Source: Hydrotalea sp. (GTDB lineage: Bacteria > Bacteroidota > Bacteroidia > Chitinophagales > Chitinophagaceae). From it: DNA of 37,605 bases. Within the stretch, counting starts at the first letter, position 1; each line of letters opens with the position of its first letter. Positions 9,303 through 16,776 of this stretch are shown here, one piece after another. Location of the stretch: NCBI GenBank assembly GCA_022402565.1, contig JAKRSC010000027.1, positions 89,060 through 126,664 on the forward strand, in the 5' to 3' direction. Under the pieces are notes generated by a model. It was given only the letters and a program-made list of their open reading frames with translations. It was not told where the DNA came from and did not search any database. The translations under genes and the position numbers were made by a program.

Positions 9303-10391
9303 TTATGCATCCTGCCCAATCCAAACAGCACCACCAATAGAACTTCTTTGTGCGCCTGTTACAGAAGATAAAGTTGTATTCTCTTCTCTCCAACGCAATA
9401 CCCCAAGTAAAGCCATCACTATTGCTTCTTTGTAATTGACCAATTCAATGTTAGGCACTTGAACAGTTACATGTAATTCATTTAATAAATCTTGCATTCT
9501 TTGAATTAAATATGCATTATGGGCTCCACCACCAGTTACGAGCAATTGAGCAGGTTCATTACTTACAAAAGGCTGTAACGATAAAAACACTTGCTTTGCA
9601 ATATGCTCAACATATGTTCTAAGTTGATCTTCTACTGACAAATTATATTCTTTCAAAATTGGAACAACAACATCCGTGCCCATTTGATTTGCCAAAGATT
9701 TAGGTGGTAGTACTTGGTAGTATGGTAATTCATTCAACCTATTCAACAAAGGAAGATGAACCTGGCCATTTGAAGCCATTACGCCACCTTCATCCATTAA
9801 TTTTCCAATTGGTTCAACCAAGGCATTCAATACACGATTTGCAGGACAAACATCGAAGGCTATGTATGTGTGAGATTGCTGAATACTTAGGTTGGCAATA
9901 CCACCAATATTTAAGAAATAGGATGTTTCAGGAAACAAGTATTTTTCACCAACTGGCACAATAGGAGCACCTTGTCCGCCTAAAGCCACATCCAACTGTC
10001 GCAATTCATTCACCACATTTATTCCTGTTACAGCAGCAATTGTTGCTCCACAACCTAGCTGCGATGTAAAACCATTAGCAGGTTCATGAAAAGTGGTATG
10101 TCCGTGTGAAGCAATTAATTGAACCTGATGTTCAATGCCATATTTTTCAATAAATGCATGCACCATTTGCCCCAATAAACGACCATAACTAGCGTGTAGA
10201 TATTGATAATCACGGGCATTTAAATCAGTAGCGTGTTTTAATGACTGTGTCCACTCCTCCGAATACAACACACATTCTGCGGCTTTTACCTCATATGTCC
10301 ATTGGCCAGCTATTTCATTGAATTCCACGAAAGCAATATCCAGTCCATCTAGACTACTTCCACTCATTAAACCAATTGCGCGATAAATCAT
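9303..10391 (-). CDS. anmK: Anhydro-N-acetylmuramic acid kinase
   Basis: Cytoplasmic sugar kinase that cleaves the 1,6-anhydro ring of anhydroMurNAc and phosphorylates it to MurNAc-6-phosphate with ATP, recycling peptidoglycan fragments. The 362-residue product has the ATP-binding GLMSGSSLDGLDIA (residues 7-20), SHGHTTFH, the RQLDVALGGQGAPIVP loop with the catalytic Asp region, LNIGGIANLS and the adenine-binding VTGGGAHN. The Ser in place of Thr within the first motif is, from memory, usual in Bacteroidota. Length fits. It diverges from upp with a 72-nt gap. No MurNAc-6-P etherase gene (murQ) is next to it here. Confidence 0.95.
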   Translation of the reverse strand: MIYRAIGLMSGSSLDGLDIAFVEFNEIAGQWTYEVKAAECVLYSEEWTQSLKHATDLNARDYQYLHASYGRLLGQMVHAFIEKYGIEHQVQLIASHGHTTFHEPANGFTSQLGCGATIAAVTGINVVNELRQLDVALGGQGAPIVPVGEKYLFPETSYFLNIGGIANLSIQQSHTYIAFDVCPANRVLNALVEPIGKLMDEGGVMASNGQVHLPLLNRLNELPYYQVLPPKSLANQMGTDVVVPILKEYNLSVEDQLRTYVEHIAKQVFLSLQPFVSNEPAQLLVTGGGAHNAYLIQRMQDLLNELHVTVQVPNIELVNYKEAIVMALLGVLRWREENTTLSSVTGAQRSSIGGAVWIGQDA

Positions 10392-10400
10392 AAAAGAATA

Positions 10401-10433
10401 TTGAAAATATTTGGGGTGAAGGGTTTAGTTTTG
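10401..10433 (+). promoter_or_regulatory. Candidate promoter of upp (TTG, 22 nt, TAGTTTTG)
   Basis: TTG at 10401-10403 is followed 22 nt later by TAGTTTTG (10426-10433), an exact TAnnTTTG. The spacing is at the long end of the range reported for Bacteroidota promoters. The upp ATG is 30 nt further down, leaving a short leader. Confidence 0.5.
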
Positions 10434-10463
10434 GGGCCAAATCTAATGTAAACCGCAGTTTTT

Positions 10464-11117
10464 ATGGTAGTAAATTTGAGCAAACAACACAGTCTCGTGA
10501 GCAATTGGGTAGCAGAATTACGAGATGTGCAAGTACAAAACGACCGGATGCGGTTTCGTAGAAATCTTGAGCGTATTGCGGAAGTAGCAGCTTTCGAAAT
10601 TAGCAAACAGCTTCCTTGGGAAGAACGGGAAGTGCAAACTCCACTTGGAATTCATACTGCTAAAATGCTGAAAGAACAGCCTGTTCTAGCAACCATTCTA
10701 AGAGCCGGACTGCCTATGCACCAAGGACTTTTGAACTATTTTGACAAAGCCGACAATGCGTTTGTTTCTGCTTACAGAAAGCACCACCGCGATGGTAGCT
10801 TTGAAATTAGTTTGGAATATTTAAGCTGCCCACCTCTAGAAAATAGGATCATCATTTTGTCTGACCCCATGATTGCTACTGGTGCTTCCTTGGTAAAAAC
10901 AATCGATGCCATGCAAGAAGAAGGAAAGGCATCTGCAATACATATTGTTTGCGCTATTGGCTGCACTGTTGGTATTGAATATGTAGAACGCCATACACAC
11001 GGTAAAGTACAAATTTGGTGTGGCGACATTGATGATGAGCTTACTGCTAAGGGTTATATTGTACCTGGATTAGGTGATGCGGGTGATTTGGCTTTCGGAA
11101 GTAAGTCACAAGCTTAA
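10464..11117 (+). CDS. upp: Uracil phosphoribosyltransferase
   Basis: Pyrimidine salvage enzyme that joins uracil and PRPP to give UMP and pyrophosphate; cytoplasmic. The 217-residue product shows the PRPP-binding loop SDPMIATGAS (133-142) and the uracil-binding C-terminal PGLGDAGDLAFG (201-212), plus ILRAGLPMHQG in the flexible-loop region. Length is typical of Upp. It stands alone between a divergent anmK and the following PorP/SprF-like gene, which has its own promoter. Start ATG at 10464 (MVVNLSKQ) suits the family. No regulatory structure such as a PyrR site was recognised. Confidence 0.95.
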   Translation: MVVNLSKQHSLVSNWVAELRDVQVQNDRMRFRRNLERIAEVAAFEISKQLPWEEREVQTPLGIHTAKMLKEQPVLATILRAGLPMHQGLLNYFDKADNAFVSAYRKHHRDGSFEISLEYLSCPPLENRIIILSDPMIATGASLVKTIDAMQEEGKASAIHIVCAIGCTVGIEYVERHTHGKVQIWCGDIDDELTAKGYIVPGLGDAGDLAFGSKSQA

Positions 11118-11140
11118 CTCCATTCAACCTTTTTCACGTT

Positions 11141-11168
11141 TTGTTGTCATTTCTTTCCGATACATTTA
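11141..11168 (+). promoter_or_regulatory. Candidate promoter of the PorP/SprF-like gene
   Basis: TTG (11141-11143), 17 nt, then TACATTTA (11161-11168), close to TAnnTTTG. The ATG at 11177 follows eight bases after the box. This supports ATG 11177 over an in-frame TTG at 11141, which would lie inside the promoter. Confidence 0.5.
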
Positions 11169-11176
11169 GAATTCGG

Positions 11177-12184
11177 ATGAGGCGCGTTCTATTCATACTG
11201 AGCATATTATTCTGTGGGACAGCGGCTATTGCGCAGGATCCTAATTTCTCGCAGTTTTTTGCTTCCCCACTCACACTCAACCCTGCTTTCACAGGCAAAT
11301 TTGATGGGAAGTACCGATTTGCTGCCAATTACCGAAACCAATGGCCCACCATTAATCAGGCATTTACAACAGTTACAGCTTCTGTAGACTGGAAGTTGAT
11401 GCAGGATTATTTATCGAGGAAAGAAAACTCATGGGGCCTAGGCATTGCAGGAATGAATGACCAAAGTGCGGCCGGGGCAGTTCGTTTTAGTTATGGTTCT
11501 TTAGCTACTGCCTATCATATTCAAATGGATGAAGATGGAAGACACCAATTAAGCGCAGGCTTTCAAGCTGGTTATGCCAACATGATGATCAATACAAGCT
11601 TGCTTAGGTTTGAAGACCAATTAACTTCATTAGGTTTTACGGGAAATACAGGTGAACTTTTTAATACAGGTAATTTGCAAGGCCGTTATTGGGATGTAAA
11701 TGCTGGACTTTTGTATAGTGGCAGCAGCAACGACAAACATCAATACTATTTGGGATTTAGTTTGTATCATGTGAACCGCCCTCAGCAATCTTTTTTGGGA
11801 AACGATTTTAGATTGCAACCGCGATTTACTTTACATGGGGGTGGATATGTAGATATAGGTTGGAATTCAACTCTATATGTTAGTGCTTTACAAACTTATC
11901 AGGCCAATGCTGTTCAAACCATGCTGGGTGGTGCTTTTCAACTCAAATCGAATCCCGAAGACGAAAGAGCTGCTAGCTTTTATGCAGGCGCATGGATGCG
12001 AATTAAAGACGCTGTTATTCCGTATGCAGCCATTGAAATAAACAACTTGAGAATTGGAATTTCTTACGATGTGAATACATCTTCCTTAAGACCAGCAAGC
12101 TTAACAAGAGGTGGATTAGAAATCAGTTTAATTTATATTTTCAGACCCGAACCTGAAAGAGGAATTATATGTCCTAAATTCTAG
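11177..12184 (+). CDS. PorP/SprF family outer-membrane protein
   Basis: A 335-residue outer-membrane beta-barrel of the PorP/SprF family, which includes subunits of the type IX secretion and gliding machinery. Starting at ATG 11177 the product has a clear signal peptide, MRRVLFILSILFCGTAAIAQ. The mature start DPNFSQFFASPLTLNPAFTG is the hallmark of the family (xxPxYSQF..PLxxNPAxTG). Repeated amphipathic, aromatic-rich strands follow, and it ends GLEISLIYIFRPEPERGIICPKF. Paralogues are common in Bacteroidota and often pair with very large adhesins; here it is not beside one, though two lie 15 kb away. Whether this is the core T9SS PorP or a cargo-specific paralogue cannot be told from sequence. 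The missing PorK/L/M/N neighbours argue for a paralogue. Confidence 0.9.
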   Translation: MRRVLFILSILFCGTAAIAQDPNFSQFFASPLTLNPAFTGKFDGKYRFAANYRNQWPTINQAFTTVTASVDWKLMQDYLSRKENSWGLGIAGMNDQSAAGAVRFSYGSLATAYHIQMDEDGRHQLSAGFQAGYANMMINTSLLRFEDQLTSLGFTGNTGELFNTGNLQGRYWDVNAGLLYSGSSNDKHQYYLGFSLYHVNRPQQSFLGNDFRLQPRFTLHGGGYVDIGWNSTLYVSALQTYQANAVQTMLGGAFQLKSNPEDERAASFYAGAWMRIKDAVIPYAAIEINNLRIGISYDVNTSSLRPASLTRGGLEISLIYIFRPEPERGIICPKF

Positions 12185-12282
12185 CCAATTATACCTTAAC
12201 TACACTACAGGCTGCTGGTTTTGAAAGAGATGCGTATAAAAGCATAGAATCAGTTATTTTAGCAACCCTAAACAGGTTATTA

Positions 12283-13065
12283 GTGCTCAAAGAAATCATT
12301 CTTGCCATACAAGCTTATTTTAAAGCCCATGAATTTATTCGGGCTAACAAACTGTGGAAATGGATCATCATCCCAGGCTTACTTTACATGACCATGTTTA
12401 TGGTGAGCATGTACTATTTTGGTAAAACTGCCAACGCATTTAATGAATGGCTTAGCTTAAAAACTGGGTTGAAAGCATGGCTCGACACAACCGATACCGG
12501 TTGGATTGGTTTCTTATTCACGCTGGGTGGACTCTTCCTCTGGCTGGTACAAATGATGCTCTATTTTTCACTTTTTAAATACCTATGGCTTATTATTGGC
12601 TCTCCGGTATTTGCCTATTTGAGTGAAAAAACTGCATCAATAATGGAAGGTCGAGATTATCCTTTTAGTATATCTCAATTGCTAAAAGATATGATTCGAG
12701 GCATTCGCCTAGCAGCAAGAAATGCTTTGTGGCAAACTGTTTATTTAATCTCTCTTTTGATTGTTAGTTTAATTCCTATTGTTGGATGGCTAACTCCTGC
12801 TTTGGTAGTTTTAATAGAATGTTATTACTATGGATTTTCTATGCTTGATTATAGTATGGAACGTCATAAAAAATCTGCTGGAGAAAGTATTGCTTTTGTA
12901 AGTGCGCATAAAGGACTGGCAATTGGTAATGGAATTGTTTTCTATTTCATGCACCTCATACCTTTTGTTGGATGGGTTTTCGCACCAGCTTATGCAGTTG
13001 TTGCAGCCACACTTAGCTTATATCCACTTAATCAAAAACAACAACCTGCTTATGTTAACAGGTGA
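12283..13065 (+). CDS. EI24-domain (CysZ-like) integral membrane protein
   Basis: A 260-residue inner-membrane protein with about four to six hydrophobic segments, for example WIIIPGLLYMTMFMVSMYYF, GFLFTLGGLFLWLVQMMLYF, TVYLISLLIVSLIPIVGWL and a C-terminal VFYFMHLIPFVGWVFAPAYA. The motif GSPVFAYLSEKT and the overall pattern match the EI24/CysZ family (etoposide-induced 2.4, sulfate-permeability-like proteins). The substrate is unknown in Bacteroidota. The chosen start is GTG at 12283 (reads MLKEIILAIQ); the frame stays open upstream to 12178 but has no ATG, GTG or TTG there. A box TATTTTAG at 12255-12262 could be its promoter. Its last 14 nt overlap the next gene, indicating translational coupling. 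Confidence 0.85.
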   Translation: MLKEIILAIQAYFKAHEFIRANKLWKWIIIPGLLYMTMFMVSMYYFGKTANAFNEWLSLKTGLKAWLDTTDTGWIGFLFTLGGLFLWLVQMMLYFSLFKYLWLIIGSPVFAYLSEKTASIMEGRDYPFSISQLLKDMIRGIRLAARNALWQTVYLISLLIVSLIPIVGWLTPALVVLIECYYYGFSMLDYSMERHKKSAGESIAFVSAHKGLAIGNGIVFYFMHLIPFVGWVFAPAYAVVAATLSLYPLNQKQQPAYVNR

Positions 13066-13765
13066 GGTTTGGTTGATTCCCTCTTTACTCGCAGAAGATG
13101 CTACAGAATGTATTCCTAGCTACATTCTTCCAAGGGTTTTGCAATGCCAAGTGCTTTTTGTTGAAAATGAAAGAACAGCTCGAAGATTTTTAAAGAAGCT
13201 TTCAAAAGAAATTATCATTGACAATTTTGAATGGCATACGATTCACAAAACAGAACCTACAGTTATAAAAAGTTTTCAAGATGCGCTAAAGCAAGGCAAA
13301 CATGTGGGTATTATTAGTGAAGCAGGCTGCCCAGGTGTAGCCGATCCTGGTCAAATATTAGTTGCCGCTGCTCAGGATATAGGGGCTAAAGTAAATCCAT
13401 TGGTTGGCCCAAATTCAATTTTATTGGCACTCATGGCAAGTGGACTCAATGGACAACAATTCAGGTTTCATGGCTATCTGCCAATTGATTCCTTTGAAAG
13501 AAAAAATAAGATCAAGGAATTAGAACAAGAAAGCATTCAACAAACCATCACTCAAATTTTTATTGAAACACCCTATCGAAATAACCAACTCTTGCAAGAT
13601 TTGGTACAACAACTTTCACCCAACACGCGAATATGTGTTGCTGTAAATTTAACGCATCCAACAGAAGAAATCATTCTTACAAAAACGGCAAAAGATTGGA
13701 AAAAAGAAAAAGCCGATTTCCATAAGAAACCGGCAATATTTTTAATAGGAGTTCATCTTACTTAG
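13052..13765 (+). CDS. SAM-dependent methyltransferase, tetrapyrrole-methylase fold (RsmI-like)
   Basis: A 237-residue protein with the two-domain fold of RsmI, the enzyme that 2'-O-methylates C1402 of 16S rRNA. Visible features are the N-terminal GEVWLIPSLLA, FVENERTARRFLKKL, the glycine-rich SEAGCPGVADPG (89-100; canonical RsmI reads DAGTPxISDPG), LVGPNSILLALMASGLNGQQFRFHGYLP, and IETPYRNNQLL. The C-terminal third of classical RsmI is absent and the core motif differs, so this is the shorter Bacteroidota paralogue type rather than certain RsmI. The ATG at 13052 lies inside the EI24 gene (14-nt overlap); a longer frame back to 12902 is an overlap artefact. Its stop overlaps the convergent small membrane protein gene by 8 nt. 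Substrate inferred as rRNA, not proven. Confidence 0.88.
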   Translation: MLTGEVWLIPSLLAEDATECIPSYILPRVLQCQVLFVENERTARRFLKKLSKEIIIDNFEWHTIHKTEPTVIKSFQDALKQGKHVGIISEAGCPGVADPGQILVAAAQDIGAKVNPLVGPNSILLALMASGLNGQQFRFHGYLPIDSFERKNKIKELEQESIQQTITQIFIETPYRNNQLLQDLVQQLSPNTRICVAVNLTHPTEEIILTKTAKDWKKEKADFHKKPAIFLIGVHLT

Positions 13766-14165
13766 CTCGTATAGTTGATTCTTCAGGCGCTTTTCCAAAT
13801 ATTTTATAAATACTATCTACAACATATACACTACTGCCTCGCCAAGGTAATGTACCGAAGTAGCGCTTATAATGTAGTTCCATTTCCTTCCCTGCATTCT
13901 CCATCAATTTTTGAGCAATTTTTTCATCCTCCACACTAAAATCAAACTCGTTACTTTGTACATTGGCTCTAAATCCGCTTTGAATAATTTTTCCTTCATA
14001 GGTTTTAAATACCACACCCTTATGCTGGAAAGTATTGAGCACACCAGCTTTGGTACCTTCTGAATACACGAAATAAAATCTCCACCAGATTACAACAGCT
14101 GCAACTACTAACAAGAAGAGTAGTCCATAGCCCATTATTTTTTTTCCCATACGTTTATAATCCAT
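13758..14165 (-). CDS. Small conserved single-pass membrane protein, unknown function
   Basis: A 135-residue protein with a short basic N-terminus, one strong membrane segment (GYGLLFLLVVAAVVIWWRFYF, about 12-32) and an exterior domain of about 100 residues containing SEGTKAGVLNTFQHKGVVFKTYEGK. I recall this family from many Bacteroidota genomes, where it is sometimes labelled 6-phosphogluconate dehydrogenase; nothing here supports that, since there is no Rossmann GxGxxG and the protein is far too short. Its start overlaps the end of the M28 peptidase gene by 11 nt (ATGGATTATAA contains the peptidase stop), so translation is probably coupled. Its stop overlaps the methyltransferase gene on the other strand by 8 nt. 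Confidence 0.85.
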   Translation of the reverse strand: MDYKRMGKKIMGYGLLFLLVVAAVVIWWRFYFVYSEGTKAGVLNTFQHKGVVFKTYEGKIIQSGFRANVQSNEFDFSVEDEKIAQKLMENAGKEMELHYKRYFGTLPWRGSSVYVVDSIYKIFGKAPEESTIRAK

Positions 14166-15525
14166 ATTTGTCTACAAGATAAATTAAAGCTGCCATAGTT
14201 ACAGCACCTAAATGAAGTTCTCTTTTATTCACTGCTTCAAATACATCGCTTTGTGCGTGGTGATAATCGAAATAACGCTGACTATCGGGCGACAAACCAG
14301 CAACAGGTGTTCCAAAAGCTCTGTTTAAAGGTCCTATATCGGCCCCACCTCCACCAGGATTGATATTATCAATTCCATAAGGTTTTAACAAGGGCAACCA
14401 TGATCTAACTTTCTGAAACTGCTCTCCTTTGGCAGTCACTCCAAATGCACGCGGAGTGAAACCACCAGCATCGCTTTCTAAAGCAAAAACATGTTTTTCA
14501 CCACGCTGTTTGGCACGATCGGCATAAGCTGTTGCGCCACGTAAACCATTTTCTTCGTTGGCAAACAAAACAAAACGAATGGTACGCTTTGGCTGATATC
14601 CTAATGCACGGAAGGATCGTAAAATTTCTATAGTCTGTACACAACCCGCACCGTCATCATGCGCACCTTCACCAATATCCCAACTATCGAGGTGACCACC
14701 AACAGTTATAATTTCATCGGGAAATTCTGTACCTCTTAACTCTCCTATCACGTTGTGGGCAATAGTATCTGGCGCAAACCTTCCATGTGTAATTAATTTA
14801 GCATGCATTTTTTCTCCTTTCTGAAATGCCTCCCAAATAGCATCTGCATCTCGCAAACCCAAAGCCATTGCAGGAATTTTGGGGAATGAATCGTTGTATG
14901 CTGTAGAGCCAGTATGGGGAAAATTATCAGTAGCATCTGAAAGCGAACGAATCATTAAACCTACCGCACCATATTTTGCAACAATACCCGGACTGCTTCT
15001 TCTGTAAGCACCTACTGCACCATACGATCTAAATGTGAGTACCTCTGCTGGGTCAAATGCATGGTTAAAGAAAACGATCTTTCCTTTTATTTTATCACGA
15101 GCAGCTTCTAATTCACCAAAATTTGAAAAAGCAATCACTTCACCTGTAACTCCCTTGGCACCAGAACCCATAGAGTTGCCTAAAGCCACGGCTTGAATAG
15201 GACGAAGAACAGATTTTCCATCTTTTTGTAATAAATAGGCTTCATCTTTTCCTCCTCTTTTCCAGTTAGGAACCATACACTCTTGTAGCTCTACTACGTC
15301 TGCACCAGACTCTTTCATCACTTTTGCACCCCATGCAGATGCTTTGTTATAGGCTTCTGATCCAGAAATGCGATGTCCAATCTTTTTAGTGAGATCGCGT
15401 AAATGATCATAGGCTTTACCTCTGCGCATAATTTCTTCTGACAATTGACGAATAAACAGCGAATCACTGTCAGACGCCAACACAAACATAGGTGCCAAAC
15501 ATAGGGCAAGTAAAATCTTCTTCAT
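14155..15525 (-). CDS. Secreted M28-family zinc peptidase with PA domain
   Basis: A 456-residue exported aminopeptidase or carboxypeptidase-like enzyme of family M28. Signal peptide MKKILLALCLAPMFVLASDS. A PA-like insert (about 120-240) contains GKIVFFNHAFDP. The catalytic domain has the di-zinc set: GGHLDSWD (His278, Asp280), AHDDGAG (Asp290/291), NEENG (Glu324/325, general base and ligand), ESDAGG (Asp352) and YHHAQSD (His422/423). All expected ligands are present. It resembles plasma glutamate carboxypeptidase-type M28B enzymes; natural substrates are likely periplasmic peptides. ATG at 15525 sits four bases after a -7 box. It is first in a two-gene unit with the small membrane protein gene, which it overlaps. 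Confidence 0.94.
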   Translation of the reverse strand: MKKILLALCLAPMFVLASDSDSLFIRQLSEEIMRRGKAYDHLRDLTKKIGHRISGSEAYNKASAWGAKVMKESGADVVELQECMVPNWKRGGKDEAYLLQKDGKSVLRPIQAVALGNSMGSGAKGVTGEVIAFSNFGELEAARDKIKGKIVFFNHAFDPAEVLTFRSYGAVGAYRRSSPGIVAKYGAVGLMIRSLSDATDNFPHTGSTAYNDSFPKIPAMALGLRDADAIWEAFQKGEKMHAKLITHGRFAPDTIAHNVIGELRGTEFPDEIITVGGHLDSWDIGEGAHDDGAGCVQTIEILRSFRALGYQPKRTIRFVLFANEENGLRGATAYADRAKQRGEKHVFALESDAGGFTPRAFGVTAKGEQFQKVRSWLPLLKPYGIDNINPGGGGADIGPLNRAFGTPVAGLSPDSQRYFDYHHAQSDVFEAVNKRELHLGAVTMAALIYLVDKYGL

Positions 15526-15529
15526 GGCT

Positions 15530-15537
15530 TAAAGATA
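15530..15537 (-). promoter_or_regulatory. Candidate -7 box TATCTTTA of the M28 peptidase gene
   Basis: The minus strand reads TATCTTTA, AGCC, ATG. The octamer and four-base spacer are the same as before dut, again predicting a transcript that starts at the initiation codon. Confidence 0.5.
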
Positions 15538-15601
15538 AACTGAATTGTTACATCTTGAAACAGGCTATGTGGATGAATGGCTCAACAGTTTGCCATTTTC
15601 A

Positions 15602-15620
15602 TTGTTACTTCGTGTAACAA
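15602..15620 (+). promoter_or_regulatory. Inverted repeat directly upstream of bshA
   Basis: TTGTTACTTCGTGTAACAA is a perfect 7-bp inverted repeat (TTGTTAC / GTAACAA) around a 5-nt centre, ending 10 nt before the bshA ATG. It could be an operator that overlaps the promoter, or a leader hairpin near the ribosome-binding region. No regulator can be named. Confidence 0.4.
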
Positions 15621-15630
15621 AACAACATAC

Positions 15631-16776
15631 ATGAAAATTGGCATCTCTTGTTACCCAACATATGGCGGAAGTGGCGTATTAGCAACCGAACTAGGAAAAG
15701 CATTGGCCGACGAAGGACATCAAGTGCATTTTATCACTTATCAACAACCAGTTCGTCTCAACGTATTCAATGCCAATATTTTTTATCATGAGGTGCGTGT
15801 ACCTACTTACCCCCTTTTCGACTATCCGCCTTATGAAATTGCACTAGCAAGTACCATGGTAGATGTTATTGTGAACCACGATTTAGATATTATGCATGTG
15901 CATTATGCCATTCCGCATGCATCTGCTGCTTATATGGCCAAACAAATTGTTTTGCAACAAACTGGCAGAAATATTCCTGTAATTACTACCCTGCATGGAA
16001 CCGATATTACATTGGTTGGTAGAGATAAAACCTATGCGCCTGTTGTAACTTTTTCAATTAACCAAAGTGATGTGATTACTGCCGTTTCTCAAAATCTAAA
16101 GGATGAAACACTGAAGTCATTCACCATTACAAAAGAAATTGAAGTCATTACCAACTTTGTTGATCTTGAAAGATTTAATATCCAAGCCATTGATGCTTTT
16201 AGAAAAGTAATTGCTCCAAAAGGCGAAAAAATCTTGGTACACGCATCCAATTTTAGAAAAGTAAAACGAGTGCAAGATGTTGTGAAGGCGTTTGCTGAAA
16301 TACGTCAGCATGTACCCGTTAAATTATTGATGGTCGGGGATGGTCCAGAAAGACCTGTAATGGAAGATTTAGTAAGAGAGTTGAATATTGATGAAGATGT
16401 TCGTTTTGTAGGAAAGCAAGAACAAATAGAAGAAATTTTAGCAGTAAGTGATATTTTCTTATTGCCATCAGAATATGAAAGTTTTGGATTAGCTGCGCTA
16501 GAAGCGATGGCAGCTCATAATATTGTAATTAGCAGCAATGCTGGTGGTTTACCAGAAATTAACATTCATGGTAAAACGGGGTATCTCACGCCTGTAGGGG
16601 ATGTAGAAGCTATTAAAGTGGCTGCTCTTGAAGTATTACAAGACGACAAAAAGCTGCAACAAATGAAACAAGCAGCCTTTGAACAAGCACAGAAATTTGA
16701 TATACACCACATCCTTCCTAAATACGAAGAGTTGTACAGTCGCTATTGCAGGATGGACGTATGCAGCAAGGCTTAG
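15631..16776 (+). CDS. bshA: N-acetyl-alpha-D-glucosaminyl L-malate synthase (bacillithiol synthesis)
   Basis: GT-B glycosyltransferase (family GT4) for the first step of bacillithiol synthesis, joining GlcNAc from UDP-GlcNAc to L-malate in the cytoplasm. The 381-residue product starts MKIGISCYPTYGGSGVLATELGKAL, the typical BshA N-terminus, and continues with HVHYAIPHASAAYMA, TTLHGTDITLVG, HASNFRKVKR, the glycine turn MVGDGPERP and the nucleotide-sugar motif EYESFGLAALEAMA. Length matches BshA. ATG 15631 was chosen over an in-frame upstream ATG at 15577 because the family begins here and an inverted repeat lies between. bshB and bshC are not in the window. It is convergent with the aminotransferase gene, overlapping by 4 nt. 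Confidence 0.95.
   Translation: MKIGISCYPTYGGSGVLATELGKALADEGHQVHFITYQQPVRLNVFNANIFYHEVRVPTYPLFDYPPYEIALASTMVDVIVNHDLDIMHVHYAIPHASAAYMAKQIVLQQTGRNIPVITTLHGTDITLVGRDKTYAPVVTFSINQSDVITAVSQNLKDETLKSFTITKEIEVITNFVDLERFNIQAIDAFRKVIAPKGEKILVHASNFRKVKRVQDVVKAFAEIRQHVPVKLLMVGDGPERPVMEDLVRELNIDEDVRFVGKQEQIEEILAVSDIFLLPSEYESFGLAALEAMAAHNIVISSNAGGLPEINIHGKTGYLTPVGDVEAIKVAALEVLQDDKKLQQMKQAAFEQAQKFDIHHILPKYEELYSRYCRMDVCSKA

Noticed and set aside
12178-12282. Possible N-terminal extension of the EI24-type protein
   Set aside because: The frame is open and reads plausibly, but has no ATG, GTG or TTG codon; a promoter-like box lies within it, so GTG 12283 is kept.
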